Notes: generated from the sequence alone by a model not told the origin. DNA of 64,000 bases from Bostrychus sinensis (GCA_020698575.1 CM036243.1:41499554-41563553), one strand, 5' to 3'. Shown: positions 33,605 through 44,960, counted from the stretch's first letter. A program made the numbers and translations.

Positions 33605-34330
33605 TCAAGTACACACAAAGTCCTTCAGGTGTTCTGGACGGCGAATTACACGTCCTGACCTTGTTACTGTATTCTGTGGGCTCACAGTACACTGTGATAC
33701 TGGGTCCAAGCCTGTCTCATCTGGGGTTAATTCTGACATGTCCTTAGGTATTTCCACAGCTCTTCTCAGATGGCGGCGATTCCTTCTGAGAACACTGCCA
33801 CTGTCCAGTTTGACTTCATAGGATCTGTCACCAAGGGGAGTGCTCACTCTAGCCTTTCTCCATATGGTGTTAGGTTCAAAGGGCTGAACTCGCACAAAAT
33901 CACCTGGTTTCAATGAGTCCATGTCCTTGGCTGTTTGGTCATAGTATTTAGATTGTCTCAGTTGATTCCTTAGGAGTCCTGACCTGTTGTCAGTCACTTT
34001 TGGCACTAGAAGGCTGTCCTTGAGAGGTAGAAGTGTTCTCGTTCTCCTGCTCAAGAGTCTTTGGGCTGGGCTTATGTCCAAACCTTGTGTAGGGGTATTG
34101 CAGAAGTCCAAAATGGCTAGATAAGGATCCTGTCCAGCCATTTTCGCCTTCCTCATAAGCCGTTTGGCAGTCTTAACAGCTGATTCTGCTTTCCCATTAC
34201 TTTGGAGATAGCCAAGTGAGGAGGTTTTTGAGAGTAAATTCCCATTTCTGGCTAAAATTTGCAAATTCTGCAGAACTGTACTGGGGCCCGTTGTCAGAAA
34301 AGACAACATCCGATATTCCTTGGCACGCAA
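33605..34330 (-). pseudogene. Retrotransposon pol, integrase C-terminal part
   Basis: Contains the third catalytic acid of the integrase core in GYLQSNGKAESAVKTAKR, then the C-terminal domain (LKPGDFVRVQPF, SYEVKLDSGSVLRRNRRHLR) and the tail RSGRVIRRPEHLKDF. All are standard in Ty3/Gypsy integrases. The N-terminal 30 or so codons of this open frame are out-of-frame overlap with the previous segment. The frame changes at about 34240-34200. Confidence 0.88.
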
Positions 34331-35147
34331 AATGAGCTTTTAGCTTATGAATAACTGTGTTCAATCTTGTATCTGGCAGGTAGTCAATCTCCCAGAAGTT
34401 GGAATAGTAATCCACAGTTACTAGGTAGTCTCTGTTATCAAAACTAAACAAGTCTGTCCCAACTTTAGCCCATGGTCTGGTAGTAATCTCATGTGGTTGT
34501 AGTGTCTCTTTTTGCTGTTTTGAATCAACAGAGCGACAAATGTCACACTTTGCAACATACTTTTTGATATGGTCAGTCATCCCAATCCAGAAAACACAGT
34601 CTCTTGCCCTCCTCAGACATCCCTCTGTCCCAGGTGTGAAGAGTGAATCCGCTGAAGACTCACTCGGAATCACAACTCTCTCACCCCTGAAAACCAGTCC
34701 ATCTTGGCTGCTCAGTTCATCCTGCAAAGAGTAATATTTAGTTATTTCAGCAGGTACATCCTTCTTGCTATTTGGCCACCCTTTGTGGATTGTTTCAATC
34801 AAGATCCGCAGTTTAGGGTCTGTTTGCATTGCCCTTCGAATTTTGTCCATCCTTTCAGCTGAGACAGGGACATATTCTACCACACACACAGGGACACATT
34901 CAGTTTCAAACTCAGTCTGACTTTTATTGGCGTTTTGCAGGTAAGCCCTACTCAAAGTGTCTGCAAGTAGCATGTCACGTCCAGGAACATATGTAAGGTT
35001 CAGATCATATTTTTGCAATCTTAGTAGCATTCGTTGTAGTCTTTTAGGAGCATTTATCAATGGTTTTCTAATTATATTCTCAAGAGGCTTGTGGTCGGAT
35101 TGTACCCTGACAGGACGACCATAGGTGTACTGGTGAAATTTCCCCAA
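34197..35147 (-). pseudogene. Retrotransposon pol, RNase H end and integrase core
   Basis: Begins in RNase H (VQSDHKPLE, LTYVPGRDMLLADTLSR), then the integrase zinc-binding region (AKCDIC keeps the Cys pair, but the upstream His pair seems lost near SADSLFTPGTEG), then core acids in VGTDLFSFDNRDYLVTVDYY and VVFSDNGPQYSS. The missing His pair suggests a small deletion in addition to the frameshifts. Confidence 0.88.
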
Positions 35148-35886
35148 AGACTATAGACAGACATTCTTTTTCAATTTGCGCATAGCCTCTCTCCGTCATT
35201 GTCAAAGCCCGACTCGCATACGCCACTGGTTTGCCTCCTTGTGTCAAAGCTGCTCCAAGACCTGTTTCACTCGCATCGCACTGCAATGTCAGCTCCTCTT
35301 CCGGACAGTAATATTTCAAAACTGGGACCTGTGTTATCTTGTCTTTTATTCTTTTGAAAGCATTGTCCTGCACGTCTGTCCACTCCCAGAGACTGTCCTT
35401 GTGTGTGAGCTGTCTCAGTATCTCACAGTCATCGGACAGGTGTTCGTAAAACTTTGACAAATAATTGACCAGTCCTACCAGTCTCTGAACACCTTTCACA
35501 TAAGTTGGTGCGGGCATTTCTGTGACAGCTCGCACTTTCTCTGGGTCTGCTTTGAGTCCCTCAGCTGTCAGCAGGTGTCCAATGTATGGGACTTCCTGTC
35601 TCCTGAGCTTGAGCTTATCTGCATTCAGCTTAATGCATCTATCTCTGCATCTTTGTAGGAAAAGTCTCAAGTTTTTGTCATGATCTTTCAATGCATCCTG
35701 TTTTGTTTCACCTTCTCCCGAGATCAGGATATCATCCGCGATGATGTAAGTGCCAGGTAAGTTTTCTAGAGCCTGCATCAACTTGCGCTGAAAAACTTCT
35801 GGTGCAGGGCTGATGCCCATTGGCATTCTCAGCCACCGAAATCGACCAAAGGGTGTCGCAAATGTAGTCAAATAACTCGATATCAA
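35080..35886 (-). pseudogene. Retrotransposon pol, reverse transcriptase palm/thumb and RNase H start
   Basis: Reverse transcriptase blocks FATPFGRFRWLRMPMGISPA and YIIADDILISGE (the two Asp of the active site are present), then the connection, then RNase H start LQCDASETGLGAALTQ and YAQIEKECLSIVFG with its catalytic Asp and Glu. No usable ATG at the open-frame start; it is a continuation of the previous segment after a frame change near 35880. Confidence 0.9.
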
Positions 35887-36373
35887 GTTTCACGTGCCAG
35901 AAGCCATGTTTCACGTCACATACCGTGAAAACCTTTGCCTTCGCTAGGTCTGGCAGAATGTCATCTATAGTCGGAAGTGGAAAGTGGCTTCGCTTTAAGG
36001 CCCTGTTGAGTGGTCTCGGGTCAATGCATATCCTTGGTCGGCCAGTGGGTTTCTGCACCGACACCATGCCACTGATCCATTCAGTACTGCATTCCACAGG
36101 TGCTATTATTTTTCTGTCCACTAAACTCATGAGTTCCTCTTTGAGTGCTTTCATCATTGCAACTGGGACTCTGCACTTTGGTAATTTAACAGGCTGCACT
36201 GTTGTGTCTATTTCCAGTGTATATTCACCTTCCAAGCATCCATCACCTGTAAACACATCATGGAACTCAGTCTTTATTTCTTCCAACAGCCATGTATCGT
36301 TAATAACAGGCTTTGTTGTCACAATGCTGTCCAGTGCATAAATATTGTCATACTGGACTTGGATGAGTTTCAT
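35732..36373 (-). pseudogene. Retrotransposon pol, reverse transcriptase N-terminal part
   Basis: Holds the fingers region: LPKCRVPVAMMKALKEEL, WISGMVSVQKPTGRPRICID, LNRALKRSHFPLPTIDDILP and the first catalytic Asp in VFTVCDVKHGFWHVKLD. The reading frame changes just after this. It lies one base out of frame with gag-protease upstream. Confidence 0.9.
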
Positions 36374-36434
36374 TGCTTCACTTGCTCTCCGGCCCAGTAG
36401 AGGTGTTTTACAGTCTTGCCCTACTACTTGGAAC

Positions 36435-37514
36435 TCAACTCTGTACTTTTCCTGATTCCTTGGATTTTTTCATTTTCACCTTGCATTTGCCTAGTGGACA
36501 CAGTCTTGACTTATTGTACATCACTAGTACCTTGTCCGTGTGCTCCATCTTTACATCTGGGTTCAGCAAGTGGATGGGAATGACATTACAGGTTGCACCA
36601 CAGTCGATCTGAAAGTTCACAACATCATTGTCAATCATCATACCAGCAAACAGTTGTTCGGACTTGCTCTGATTTTCTCTGATCTGGTTAACTTCTTCTG
36701 CGGTCTGTGTTATTGCTGTCACAGTCAGTATGTCCTCACAAGAATCTGATTCATGCTCAGCCACTGCATGAACTGTTTTTCTGAGCTCTTTAACTCCTGC
36801 CTTACTTCTGCATGTTACTGCAAAGTGATTGTCTTTGCCGCATTTTTTGCATTTCTTCCCATAAGCTGGGCATTTTTGTTTGAGCCTTTCGTGCGTCCTA
36901 CCACAATATTTACAAGATATTTCTCTGTCCTTCCCCTTCCATGTTGTCTGTTTAATTGCATGCACATCCTCAGTACCATGTCCTTCTATTGTTTTGCTGT
37001 GCTCACGAGAAATTTCCATTGCTCTGCAAATCTGTAGACATCTGTCCAAGTTGAGGCCATCCTCCCTCAGTAGTCTTTCTCTCCAACTGGAGCTGTACGT
37101 GCCACACACAATCCTATCCCGAATTAATGAGTCTCTTAATTGTCCAAAATTGCACGTACTAGCAAGCATTCTCAGGTCGGTCGCATATTTGTCAATAGTC
37201 TCTCCCGGAGTTTGATTTCTTGCAAAAAATTTGTATCTTTCCACAGTCTCAATGACTTTGGGGTTACAATGTTCATCGAATTTTTTCATCATGCTGCTTA
37301 CTATCACTCGTGCCTCTGAGCCCATCAGCGTCTCGCAGAGTTCTCGTCCTCGCTCTCCGATGAGGTAGTAAAAAAGCTTCACTTTCGCCTTTTCCTCCGC
37401 GTCCGGCAGTGCCAATTCCATGTAGAGAGTAAATTCCTCTTTCCAAGTTTTCCATGACTTGGCGAGATTAGCAGAGTCTATACACCACTGTTGAGGCGGC
37501 TTTAGTCCCTCCAT
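36435..37514 (-). pseudogene. Retrotransposon gag and protease
   Basis: From the ATG at 37514: capsid-like part (WKTWKEEFTLYMELALPDAE, ETIDKYATDLRMLASTCNFG), a nucleocapsid with zinc knuckle CKKCGKDNHFAVTC (CX2CX4HX4C) preceded by a second Cys cluster, then an aspartic protease FQIDCGATCNVIP where Cys replaces the usual Ser/Thr of DSG/DTG. The frame is lost in an A6 run near 36466-36471. Gag and protease share one frame, as in several Gypsy lineages. Confidence 0.9.
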
Positions 37515-37689
37515 TATCACTGTTCCACACTGTGCTTTTCCCGGGCTTCAGCTTATATCAATATCCGTGCGTTGCTAGCACCTAGCTTTAGCTAATTAGC
37601 ATTAGCCACCATCTCCGTTCGGCAGTACCTGCACAGTCCCTACCGCTCTCAAATGATCCGGAGTCCGCTTCTAAACACCGCTGCCACCA

Positions 37690-37866
37690 TGTTTCAGCTT
37701 GTTCTGTCTCCTGACTATACAAACTGGACGGTTGAGCATTACCCTTGCTCACAGGGAACTTTTATTAACAGTTGCCGTAATGGTACAGACACATTTCTCC
37801 AGATGTGCAACACACCGAACAGTCCAGGTAAGAACCAATTGCATACAAACAATTCCCATTGTTACA
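37690..37866 (-). repeat. 5' LTR of the Ty3/Gypsy-like element
   Basis: 177 bp; the partner of 33082-33258. The adjoining TGG of the primer-binding site starts at 37689 on the minus strand. Confidence 0.9.
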
Positions 37867-37948
37867 ACAACTGTATAAGATAACATTAAAACAGTCATAT
37901 GTCAAAATAAATGACTGTGACCCTAACACACACTTGCACTGAGAGGAG

Positions 37949-40900
37949 TTTAGACCTGGTTTAGTCCTGGTTTAATCCTGGTTTAGGCCTGGGTTAGACC
38001 TGGTTTAGCCCTGGTTTAGTTCTGGTTTAGCCCTGGTTTAGTCCTGGCTTAGACCTGGTTTAGCCCTGGTTTAGTTCTGGTTTAGCCCTGGTTTAGTCCT
38101 GGTTTAGACCTGGTTTAGTCCTGGTTTAGACCTGGTTTAGCCCTGGTTTAGTTCTGGTTTAGCCCTGGTTTAGTCCTGGTTTACACCTGGTTTAGCCCTG
38201 GTTTAGTCCTGGTTTACACCTGGTTTAGACCTGGTTTAGTCCTGGTTTAGTCCTGGTTTAGACCTGGTTTAGCCCTGGTTTAGTTCTGGTTTAGACCTGG
38301 TTTAGTCCTGGTTTAGTCCTGGTTCAGCCCTGGTTTAGTCCTGGTTTAGTCCTGGTTTAGTCCTGGTTTAGTCCTGGTTTATAGCTGGTTTAGACCTGGT
38401 TCAGCCCTGGTTTAGTCCTGGTTTAGTCCTGGTTTAGTCCTGGTTTAGGCCTGGTTTAGGCCTGGTTTATAGCTGGTTTAGACCTGGTTCAGCCCTGGTT
38501 TAGTCCTGGTTTAGTCCTGGTTTAGACCTGGTTTAGTCCTGGTTTAGTCCTGGTTTAGTCCTGGTTTAGTCCTGGTTTAGGCCTGGTTTAGGCCTGGTTT
38601 ATAGCTGGTTTAGACCTGGTTCAGCCCTGGTTTAGTCCTGGTTTAGTCCTGGTTTAGACCTGGTTTAGTCCTGGTTTAGTCCTGGTTTAGACCTGGTTTA
38701 GCCCTGGTTTAGTCCTGGTTTAGTCCTGGTTTAGTCCTGGTTTAGGCCTGGTTTAGTCCTGGTTTAGTCCTGGTTTAGTCCTGGTTTAGTCCTGGTTTAG
38801 TCCTGGTTTAGACCTGGTTTAGTCCTGGTTTAGTCCTGGTTTAGTCCTGGTTTAGTCCTGGTTTAGGCCTGGTTTAGGCCTGGTTTATAGCTGGTTTAGA
38901 CCTGGTTCAGCCCTGGTTTAGTCCTGGTTTAGTCCTGGTTTAGACCTGGTTTAGTCCTGGTTTAGTCCTGGTTTAGTCCTGGTTTAGACCTGGTTTAGTC
39001 CTGGTTTAGACCTGGTTTAGTCCTGGTTTAGACCTGGTTTACTTCTGGTTTAGTCCTGGTTTAGTCCTGGTTTAGCCCTGGTTTAGTCCTGGTTTACACA
39101 TGGTTTAGTCCTGGTTTAGACCTGGTTTAGTCCTGGTTTAGACCTGGTTTAGTTCTGGTTTAGTCCTGGTTTAGTCCTGGTTCAGCCCTGGTTTAGTCCT
39201 GGTTTAGTCCTGGTTTAGTCCTGGTTTATAGCTGGTTTAGACCTGGTTCAGCCCTGGTTTAGTCCTGGTTTAGTCCTGGTTTAGTCCTGGTTTAGGCCTG
39301 GTTTAGGCCTGGTTTAGGCCTGGTTTATAGCTGGTTTAGACCTGGTTTAGTCCTGGTTTAGTCCTGGTTTAGTCCTGGTTTAGTCCTGGTTTAGTCCTGG
39401 TTTAGGCCTGGTTTATAGCTGGTTTAGACCTGGTTCAGCCCTGGTTTAGTCCTGGTTTAGTCCTGGTTTAGACCAGGTTTAGTCCTGGTTTAGTCCTGGT
39501 TTAGACCTGGTTTAGCCCTGGTTTAGTCCTGGTTTACACATGGTTTAGTCCTGGTTTAGACCTGGTTTAGTCCTGGTTTAGACCTGGTTTAGTCCTGGTT
39601 TAGTCCTGGTTTAGTCCTGGTTTAGACCTGGTTTAGACCTGGTTTAGTCCTGGTTTAGGCCTGGTTTAGTCCTGGTTTAGTCCTGGTTTAGTCCTGGTTT
39701 AGTCCTGGTTTAGGCCTGGTTTATAGCTGGTTTAGACCTGGTTCAGCCCTGGTTTAGTCCTGGTTTAGTCCTGGTTTAGACCTGGTTTAGTCCTGGTTTA
39801 GTCCTGGTTTAGACCTGGTTTAGCCCTGGTTTAGTCCTGGTTTACACATGGTTTAGTCCTGGTTTAGACCTGGTTTAGTCCTGGTTTAGACCTGGTTTAG
39901 TCCTGGTTTAGTCCTGGTTTAGTCCTGGTTTAGACCTGGTTTAGACCTGGTTTAGTCCTGGTTTAGGCCTGGTTTAGACCTGGTTTAGTCCTGGTTTAGT
40001 CCTGGTTTAGTCCTGGTTTATAGCTGGTTTAGACCTGGTTCAGCCCTGGTTTAGTCCTGGTTTAGTCCTGGTTTAGTCCTGGTTTAGGCCTGGTTTAGGC
40101 CTGGTTTATAGCTGGTTTAGACCTGGTTCAGCCCTGGTTTAGTCCTGGTTTAGTCCTGGTTTAGACCTGGTTTAGTCCTGGTTTAGTCCTGGTTTAGTCC
40201 TGGTTTAGTCCTGGTTTAGTCCTGGTTTAGGCCTGGTTTAGGCCTGGTTTATAGCTGGTTTAGACCTGGTTCAGCCCTGGTTTAGTCCTGGTTTAGTCCT
40301 GGTTTAGACCTGGTTTAGTCCTGGTTTAGTCCTGGTTTAGACCTGGTTTAGCCCTGGTTTAGTCCTGGTTTACACATGGTTTAGTCCTGGTTTAGACCTG
40401 GTTTAGTCCTGGTTTAGACCTGGTTTAGTTCTGGTTTAGTCCTGGTTTAGTCCTGGTTCAGCCCTGGTTTAGTCCTGGTTTAGTCCTGGTTTAGTCCTGG
40501 TTTATAGCTGGTTTAGACCTGGTTCAGCCCTGGTTTAGTCCTGGTTTAGTCCTGGTTTAGTCCTGGTTTAGGCCTGGTTTAGGCCTGGTTTAGGCCTGGT
40601 TTATAGCTGGTTTAGACCTGGTTCAGCCCTGGTTTAGTCCTGGTTTAGTCCTGGTTTAGTCCTGGTTTAGTCCTGGTTTAGTCCTGGTTTAGGCCTGGTT
40701 TATAGCTGGTTTAGACCTGGTTCAGCCCTGGTTTAGTCCTGGTTTAGTCCTGGTTTAGACCTGGTTTAGTCCTGGTTTAGTCCTGGTTTAGACCTGGTTT
40801 AGCCCTGGTTTAGTCCTGGTTTACACATGGTTTAGTCCTGGTTTAGACCTGGTTTAGTCCTGGTTTAGACCTGGTTTAGTCCTGGTTTAGTCCTGGTTTA

Positions 40901-43600
40901 GGCCTGGTTTAGGCCTGGTTTAGGCCTGGTTTATAGCTGGTTTAGACCTGGTTCAGCCCTGGTTTAGTCCTGGTTTAGTCCTGGTTTAGTCCTGGTTTAG
41001 GCCTGGTTTAGGCCTGGTTTAGGCCTGGTTTATAGCTGGTTTAGACCTGGTTTAGTCCTGGTTTAGTCCTGGTTTAGTCCTGGTTTAGTCCTGGTTTAGG
41101 CCTGGTTTATAGCTGGTTTAGACCTGGTTCAGCCCTGGTTTAGTCCTGGTTTACACATGGTTTAGTCCTGGTTTAGACCTGGTTTAGTCCTGGTTTAGAC
41201 CTGGTTTAGTCCTGGTTTAGTCCTGGTTTAGGCCTGGTTTAGGCCTGGTTTAGGCCTGGTTTATAGCTGGTTTAGACCTGGTTCAGCCCTGGTTTAGTCC
41301 TGGTTTAGTCCTGGTTTAGTCCTGGTTTAGTCCTGGTTTAGTCCTGGTTTAGTCCTGGTTTAGGCCTGGTTTATAGCTGGTTTAGACCTGGTTCAGCCCT
41401 GGTTTAGTCCTGGTTTAGTCCTGGTTTAGACCTGGTTTAGTCCTGGTTTAGTCCTGGTTTAGACCTGGTTTAGCCCTGGTTTAGTCCTGGTTTACACATG
41501 GTTTAGTCCTGGTTTAGACCTGGTTTAGTCCTGGTTTAGACCTGGTTTAGTCCTGGTTTAGTCCTGGTTTAGTCCTGGTTTAGACCTGGTTTAGACCTGG
41601 TTTAGTCCTGGTTTAGGCCTGGTTTAGACCTGGTTTAGTCCTGGTTTAGTCCTGGTTTAGTCCTGGTTTATAGCTGGTTTAGACCTGGTTCAGCCCTGGT
41701 TTAGTCCTGGTTTAGTCCTGGTTTAGTCCTGGTTTAGGCCTGGTTTAGGCCTGGTTTATAGCTGGTTTAGACCTGGTTCAGCCCTGGTTTAGTCCTGGTT
41801 TAGTCCTGGTTTAGACCTGGTTTAGTCCTGGTTTAGTCCTGGTTTAGTCCTGGTTTAGTCCTGGTTTAGTCCTGGTTTAGGCCTGGTTTAGGCCTGGTTT
41901 ATAGCTGGTTTAGACCTGGTTCAGCCCTGGTTTAGTCCTGGTTTAGTCCTGGTTTAGACCTGGTTTAGTCCTGGTTTAGTCCTGGTTTAGACCTGGTTTA
42001 GCCCTGGTTTAGTCCTGGTTTACACATGGTTTAGTCCTGGTTTAGACCTGGTTTAGTCCTGGTTTAGACCTGGTTTAGTTCTGGTTTAGTCCTGGTTTAG
42101 TCCTGGTTCAGCCCTGGTTTAGTCCTGGTTTAGTCCTGGTTTAGTCCTGGTTTATAGCTGGTTTAGACCTGGTTCAGCCCTGGTTTAGTCCTGGTTTAGT
42201 CCTGGTTTAGTCCTGGTTTAGGCCTGGTTTAGGCCTGGTTTAGGCCTGGTTTATAGCTGGTTTAGACCTGGTTCAGCCCTGGTTTAGTCCTGGTTTAGTC
42301 CTGGTTTAGTCCTGGTTTAGTCCTGGTTTAGTCCTGGTTTAGTCCTGGTTTAGGCCTGGTTTATAGCTGGTTTAGACCTGGTTCAGCCCTGGTTTAGTCC
42401 TGGTTTAGTCCTGGTTTAGACCTGGTTTAGTCCTGGTTTAGTCCTGGTTTAGACCTGGTTTAGCCCTGGTTTAGTCCTGGTTTACACATGGTTTAGTCCT
42501 GGTTTAGACCTGGTTTAGTCCTGGTTTAGACCTGGTTTAGTCCTGGTTTAGTCCTGGTTTAGTCCTGGTTTAGACCTGGTTTAGACCTGGTTTAGTCCTG
42601 GTTTAGGCCTGGTTTAGACCTGGTTTAGTCCTGGTTTAGTCCTGGTTTAGTCCTGGTTTATAGCTGGTTTAGACCTGGTTCAGCCCTGGTTTAGTCCTGG
42701 TTTAGTCCTGGTTTAGTCCTGGTTTAGGCCTGGTTTAGGCCTGGTTTATAGCTGGTTTAGACCTGGTTCAGCCCTGGTTTAGTCCTGGTTTAGTCCTGGT
42801 TTAGACCTGGTTTAGTCCTGGTTTAGTCCTGGTTTAGTCCTGGTTTAGTCCTGGTTTAGTCCTGGTTTAGGCCTGGTTTAGGCCTGGTTTATAGCTGGTT
42901 TAGACCTGGTTCAGCCCTGGTTTAGTCCTGGTTTAGTCCTGGTTTAGACCTGGTTTAGTCCTGGTTTAGTCCTGGTTTAGACCTGGTTTAGCCCTGGTTT
43001 AGTCCTGGTTTACACATGGTTTAGTCCTGGTTTAGACCTGGTTTAGTCCTGGTTTAGACCTGGTTTAGTTCTGGTTTAGTCCTGGTTTAGTCCTGGTTCA
43101 GCCCTGGTTTAGTCCTGGTTTAGTCCTGGTTTAGTCCTGGTTTATAGCTGGTTTAGACCTGGTTCAGCCCTGGTTTAGTCCTGGTTTAGTCCTGGTTTAG
43201 TCCTGGTTTAGGCCTGGTTTAGGCCTGGTTTAGGCCTGGTTTATAGCTGGTTTAGACCTGGTTCAGCCCTGGTTTAGTCCTGGTTTAGTCCTGGTTTAGT
43301 CCTGGTTTAGTCCTGGTTTAGTCCTGGTTTAGGCCTGGTTTATAGCTGGTTTAGACCTGGTTCAGCCCTGGTTTAGTCCTGGTTTAGTCCTGGTTTAGAC
43401 CTGGTTTAGTCCTGGTTTAGTCCTGGTTTAGACCTGGTTTAGCCCTGGTTTAGTCCTGGTTTACACATGGTTTAGTCCTGGTTTAGACCTGGTTTAGTCC
43501 TGGTTTAGACCTGGTTTAGTCCTGGTTTAGTCCTGGTTTAGTCCTGGTTTAGACCTGGTTTAGACCTGGTTTAGTCCTGGTTTAGGCCTGGTTTAGACCT
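37949..43600 (-). repeat. 5.65-kb minisatellite, 11-bp unit in inverse orientation, with higher-order repeats
   Basis: About 510 copies of CTGGTTTAGTC, the exact reverse complement of the GACTAAACCAG unit in the array at 20.58-25.56 kb. Variants (TTTATAGCTGG, TTCAGCCCTGG, TTTACACATGG, TTTAGGCCTGG) form long higher-order repeats. By eye 39661 to about 40900 is identical to the sequence 2640 bp (240 units) later, and 41211 to about 42340 is identical to the sequence 990 bp (90 units) later. The 11-bp phase is very regular, more so than in the first array. Confidence 0.98.
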
Positions 43601-43740
43601 CAAATGAGGCTTGTACATGTTTTTGTTTTGTTTTTGTTTTTTATAGACCTATGTGTGAGTTTATCATTTGTATTTTTGCCTTTATGGCAGCTTTATAGTG
43701 CATTTGTGTCCAAGCAAAGGAGCAGAGAGGAGGTTTATGG

Positions 43741-44823
43741 GTACAGAGGAGGGACAGTGAGGGTACAGAGGAGGGACAGTGAGGGTACAGAGGAGGGACA
43801 GTGAGGTACAGAGGAGGGACAGTGTGGGTACAGAGGAGGGACAGTGAGGTTACAGAGGAGGGACAGTGAGGGTACAGAGGAGGGACAGAGAGGGTACAGA
43901 GGAGGGACAGTGAGGTACAGAGGAGGGACAGTGAGGGTACAGAGGAGGGACAGAGAGGGTACAGAGGAGGGACAGTGAGGGTACAGAGGAGGGACAGTGA
44001 GGGTACAGAGGAGGGACAGTGAGGTACAGAGGAGGGACAGTGAGGTACAGAGGAGGGACAGTGAGGTACAGAGGAGGGACAGTGAGGGTACAGAGGAGGG
44101 ACAGTGAGGGTACAGAGGAGGGACAGAGAGGGTACAGAGGAGGGACAGTGAGGGTACAGAGGAGGGACAGTGAGGGTACAGAGGAGGGACAGTGAGGGTA
44201 CAGAGGAGGGACAGTGAGGGTACAGAGGAGGGACAGTGAGGTACAGAGGAGGGACAGTGAGGGTACAGAGGAGGGACAGAGAGGGTACAGAGGAGGGACA
44301 GAGAGGTACAGAGGAGGGACAGTGAGGGTACAGAGGAGGGACAGTGAGGTTACAGAGGAGGGACAGTGAGGTACAGAGGAGGGACAGTGAGGGTACAGAG
44401 GAGGGACAGAGAGGGTACAGAGGAGGAACAGTGAGGGTACAGAGGAGGGACAGTGAGGTTACAGAGGAGGGACAGTGAGGGTACAGAGGAGGGACAGTGA
44501 GGTACAGAGGAGGGACAGTGAGGTACAGAGGAGGGACAGTGAGGTACAGAGGAGGGACAGTGAGGGTACAGAGGAGGGACAGTGAGGGTACAGAGGAGGG
44601 ACAGTGAGGGTACAGAGGAGGGACAGTGAGGGTACAGAGGAGGGACAGTGAGGGTACAGAGGAGGGACAGTGAGGGTACAGAGGAGGGACAGTGAGGGTA
44701 CAGAGGAGGGACAGTGAGGTACAGAGGAGGGACAGTGAGGGTACAGAGGAGGGACAGTGAGGTACAGAGGAGGGACAGTGAGGTACAGAGGAGGGACAGT
44801 GAGGGTACAGAGGAGGGACAGTG
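43741..44823 (+). repeat. 21/22-bp minisatellite, GTACAGAGGAGGGACAGTGAG
   Basis: About 50 tandem units of GTACAGAGGAGGGACAGTGA plus G or GG; variants have GAGAG for GTGAG. In one frame the unit reads VQRRDSE, a motif of RTE-type LINE C-termini (GHVQRRD.E), and the flank downstream continues that LINE. A 20-bp direct repeat, AGCAGAGAGGAGGTTTATGG, lies on both sides (43721-43740 and about 44869-44888). Confidence 0.97.
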
Positions 44824-44960
44824 GGTAGAAGGATGAGGCTGAGGTCAGAGCTGGAGGCCTAGAGGAAGAGCAGAGAGGAGGTTTATGGATGTAGTGAAAG
44901 AGGACATGAAGTTAGTGGGTGTGAGAGAAGAGGATGCAGAGGCTCAGATGGAGCAGAGGA
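44824..44960 (+). mobile_element. RTE-type LINE 3' coding remnant
   Basis: The sequence GGTAGAAGGATGAGGCTGAG, then GGAGGTTTATGGATGTAGTG, then GACATGAAGTTAGTGGGTGT and GAAGAGGATGCAGAGG follows the C-terminal coding region of common fish RTE-type LINEs (GRRMLRLEL..., FMDVVKEDMKLVGVREEDAEDR), with indels. It anchors the origin of the adjacent minisatellite. Confidence 0.7.

Larger units (their letters stand above)
33082..37866 (-). mobile_element. Ty3/Gypsy-like LTR retrotransposon, near full length, decayed
   Basis: Two 177-bp LTRs (33082-33258 and 37690-37866), each TGTTTCAGC...TTGTTACA on the plus strand, differ at a handful of positions. Read on the minus strand, a primer-binding-like TGGTGGCAGCGG starts right after the 5' LTR (37689 down). 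A polypurine tract (AAAAAGAAAAGGGA, 33272-33259) abuts the 3' LTR. Order gag, protease, reverse transcriptase, RNase H, integrase is the Ty3/Gypsy order. Four frame changes break gag-pol. The 5-bp flanks (TCATC and ACAAC) do not match, so no target duplication is visible. Confidence 0.92.

Noticed and set aside
36466..36471. Programmed frameshift between gag-protease and pol
   Set aside because: The shift is plus one in an A6 run, and three further plus-one breaks occur downstream. Simple insertions or sequencing errors explain all of them better than one programmed site.
43600..43616. Shared flank CAAATGAGGCTTG after the second array and near 25806
   Set aside because: Only about 14 bases match, the array orientation is opposite, and the adjoining sequence differs. 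It is too short to infer a common junction.
43604..43804. 66-codon frame entering the 21/22-bp minisatellite
   Set aside because: It is the repeat being read in one phase; the unit alternates between 21 and 22 bp and breaks any long frame.
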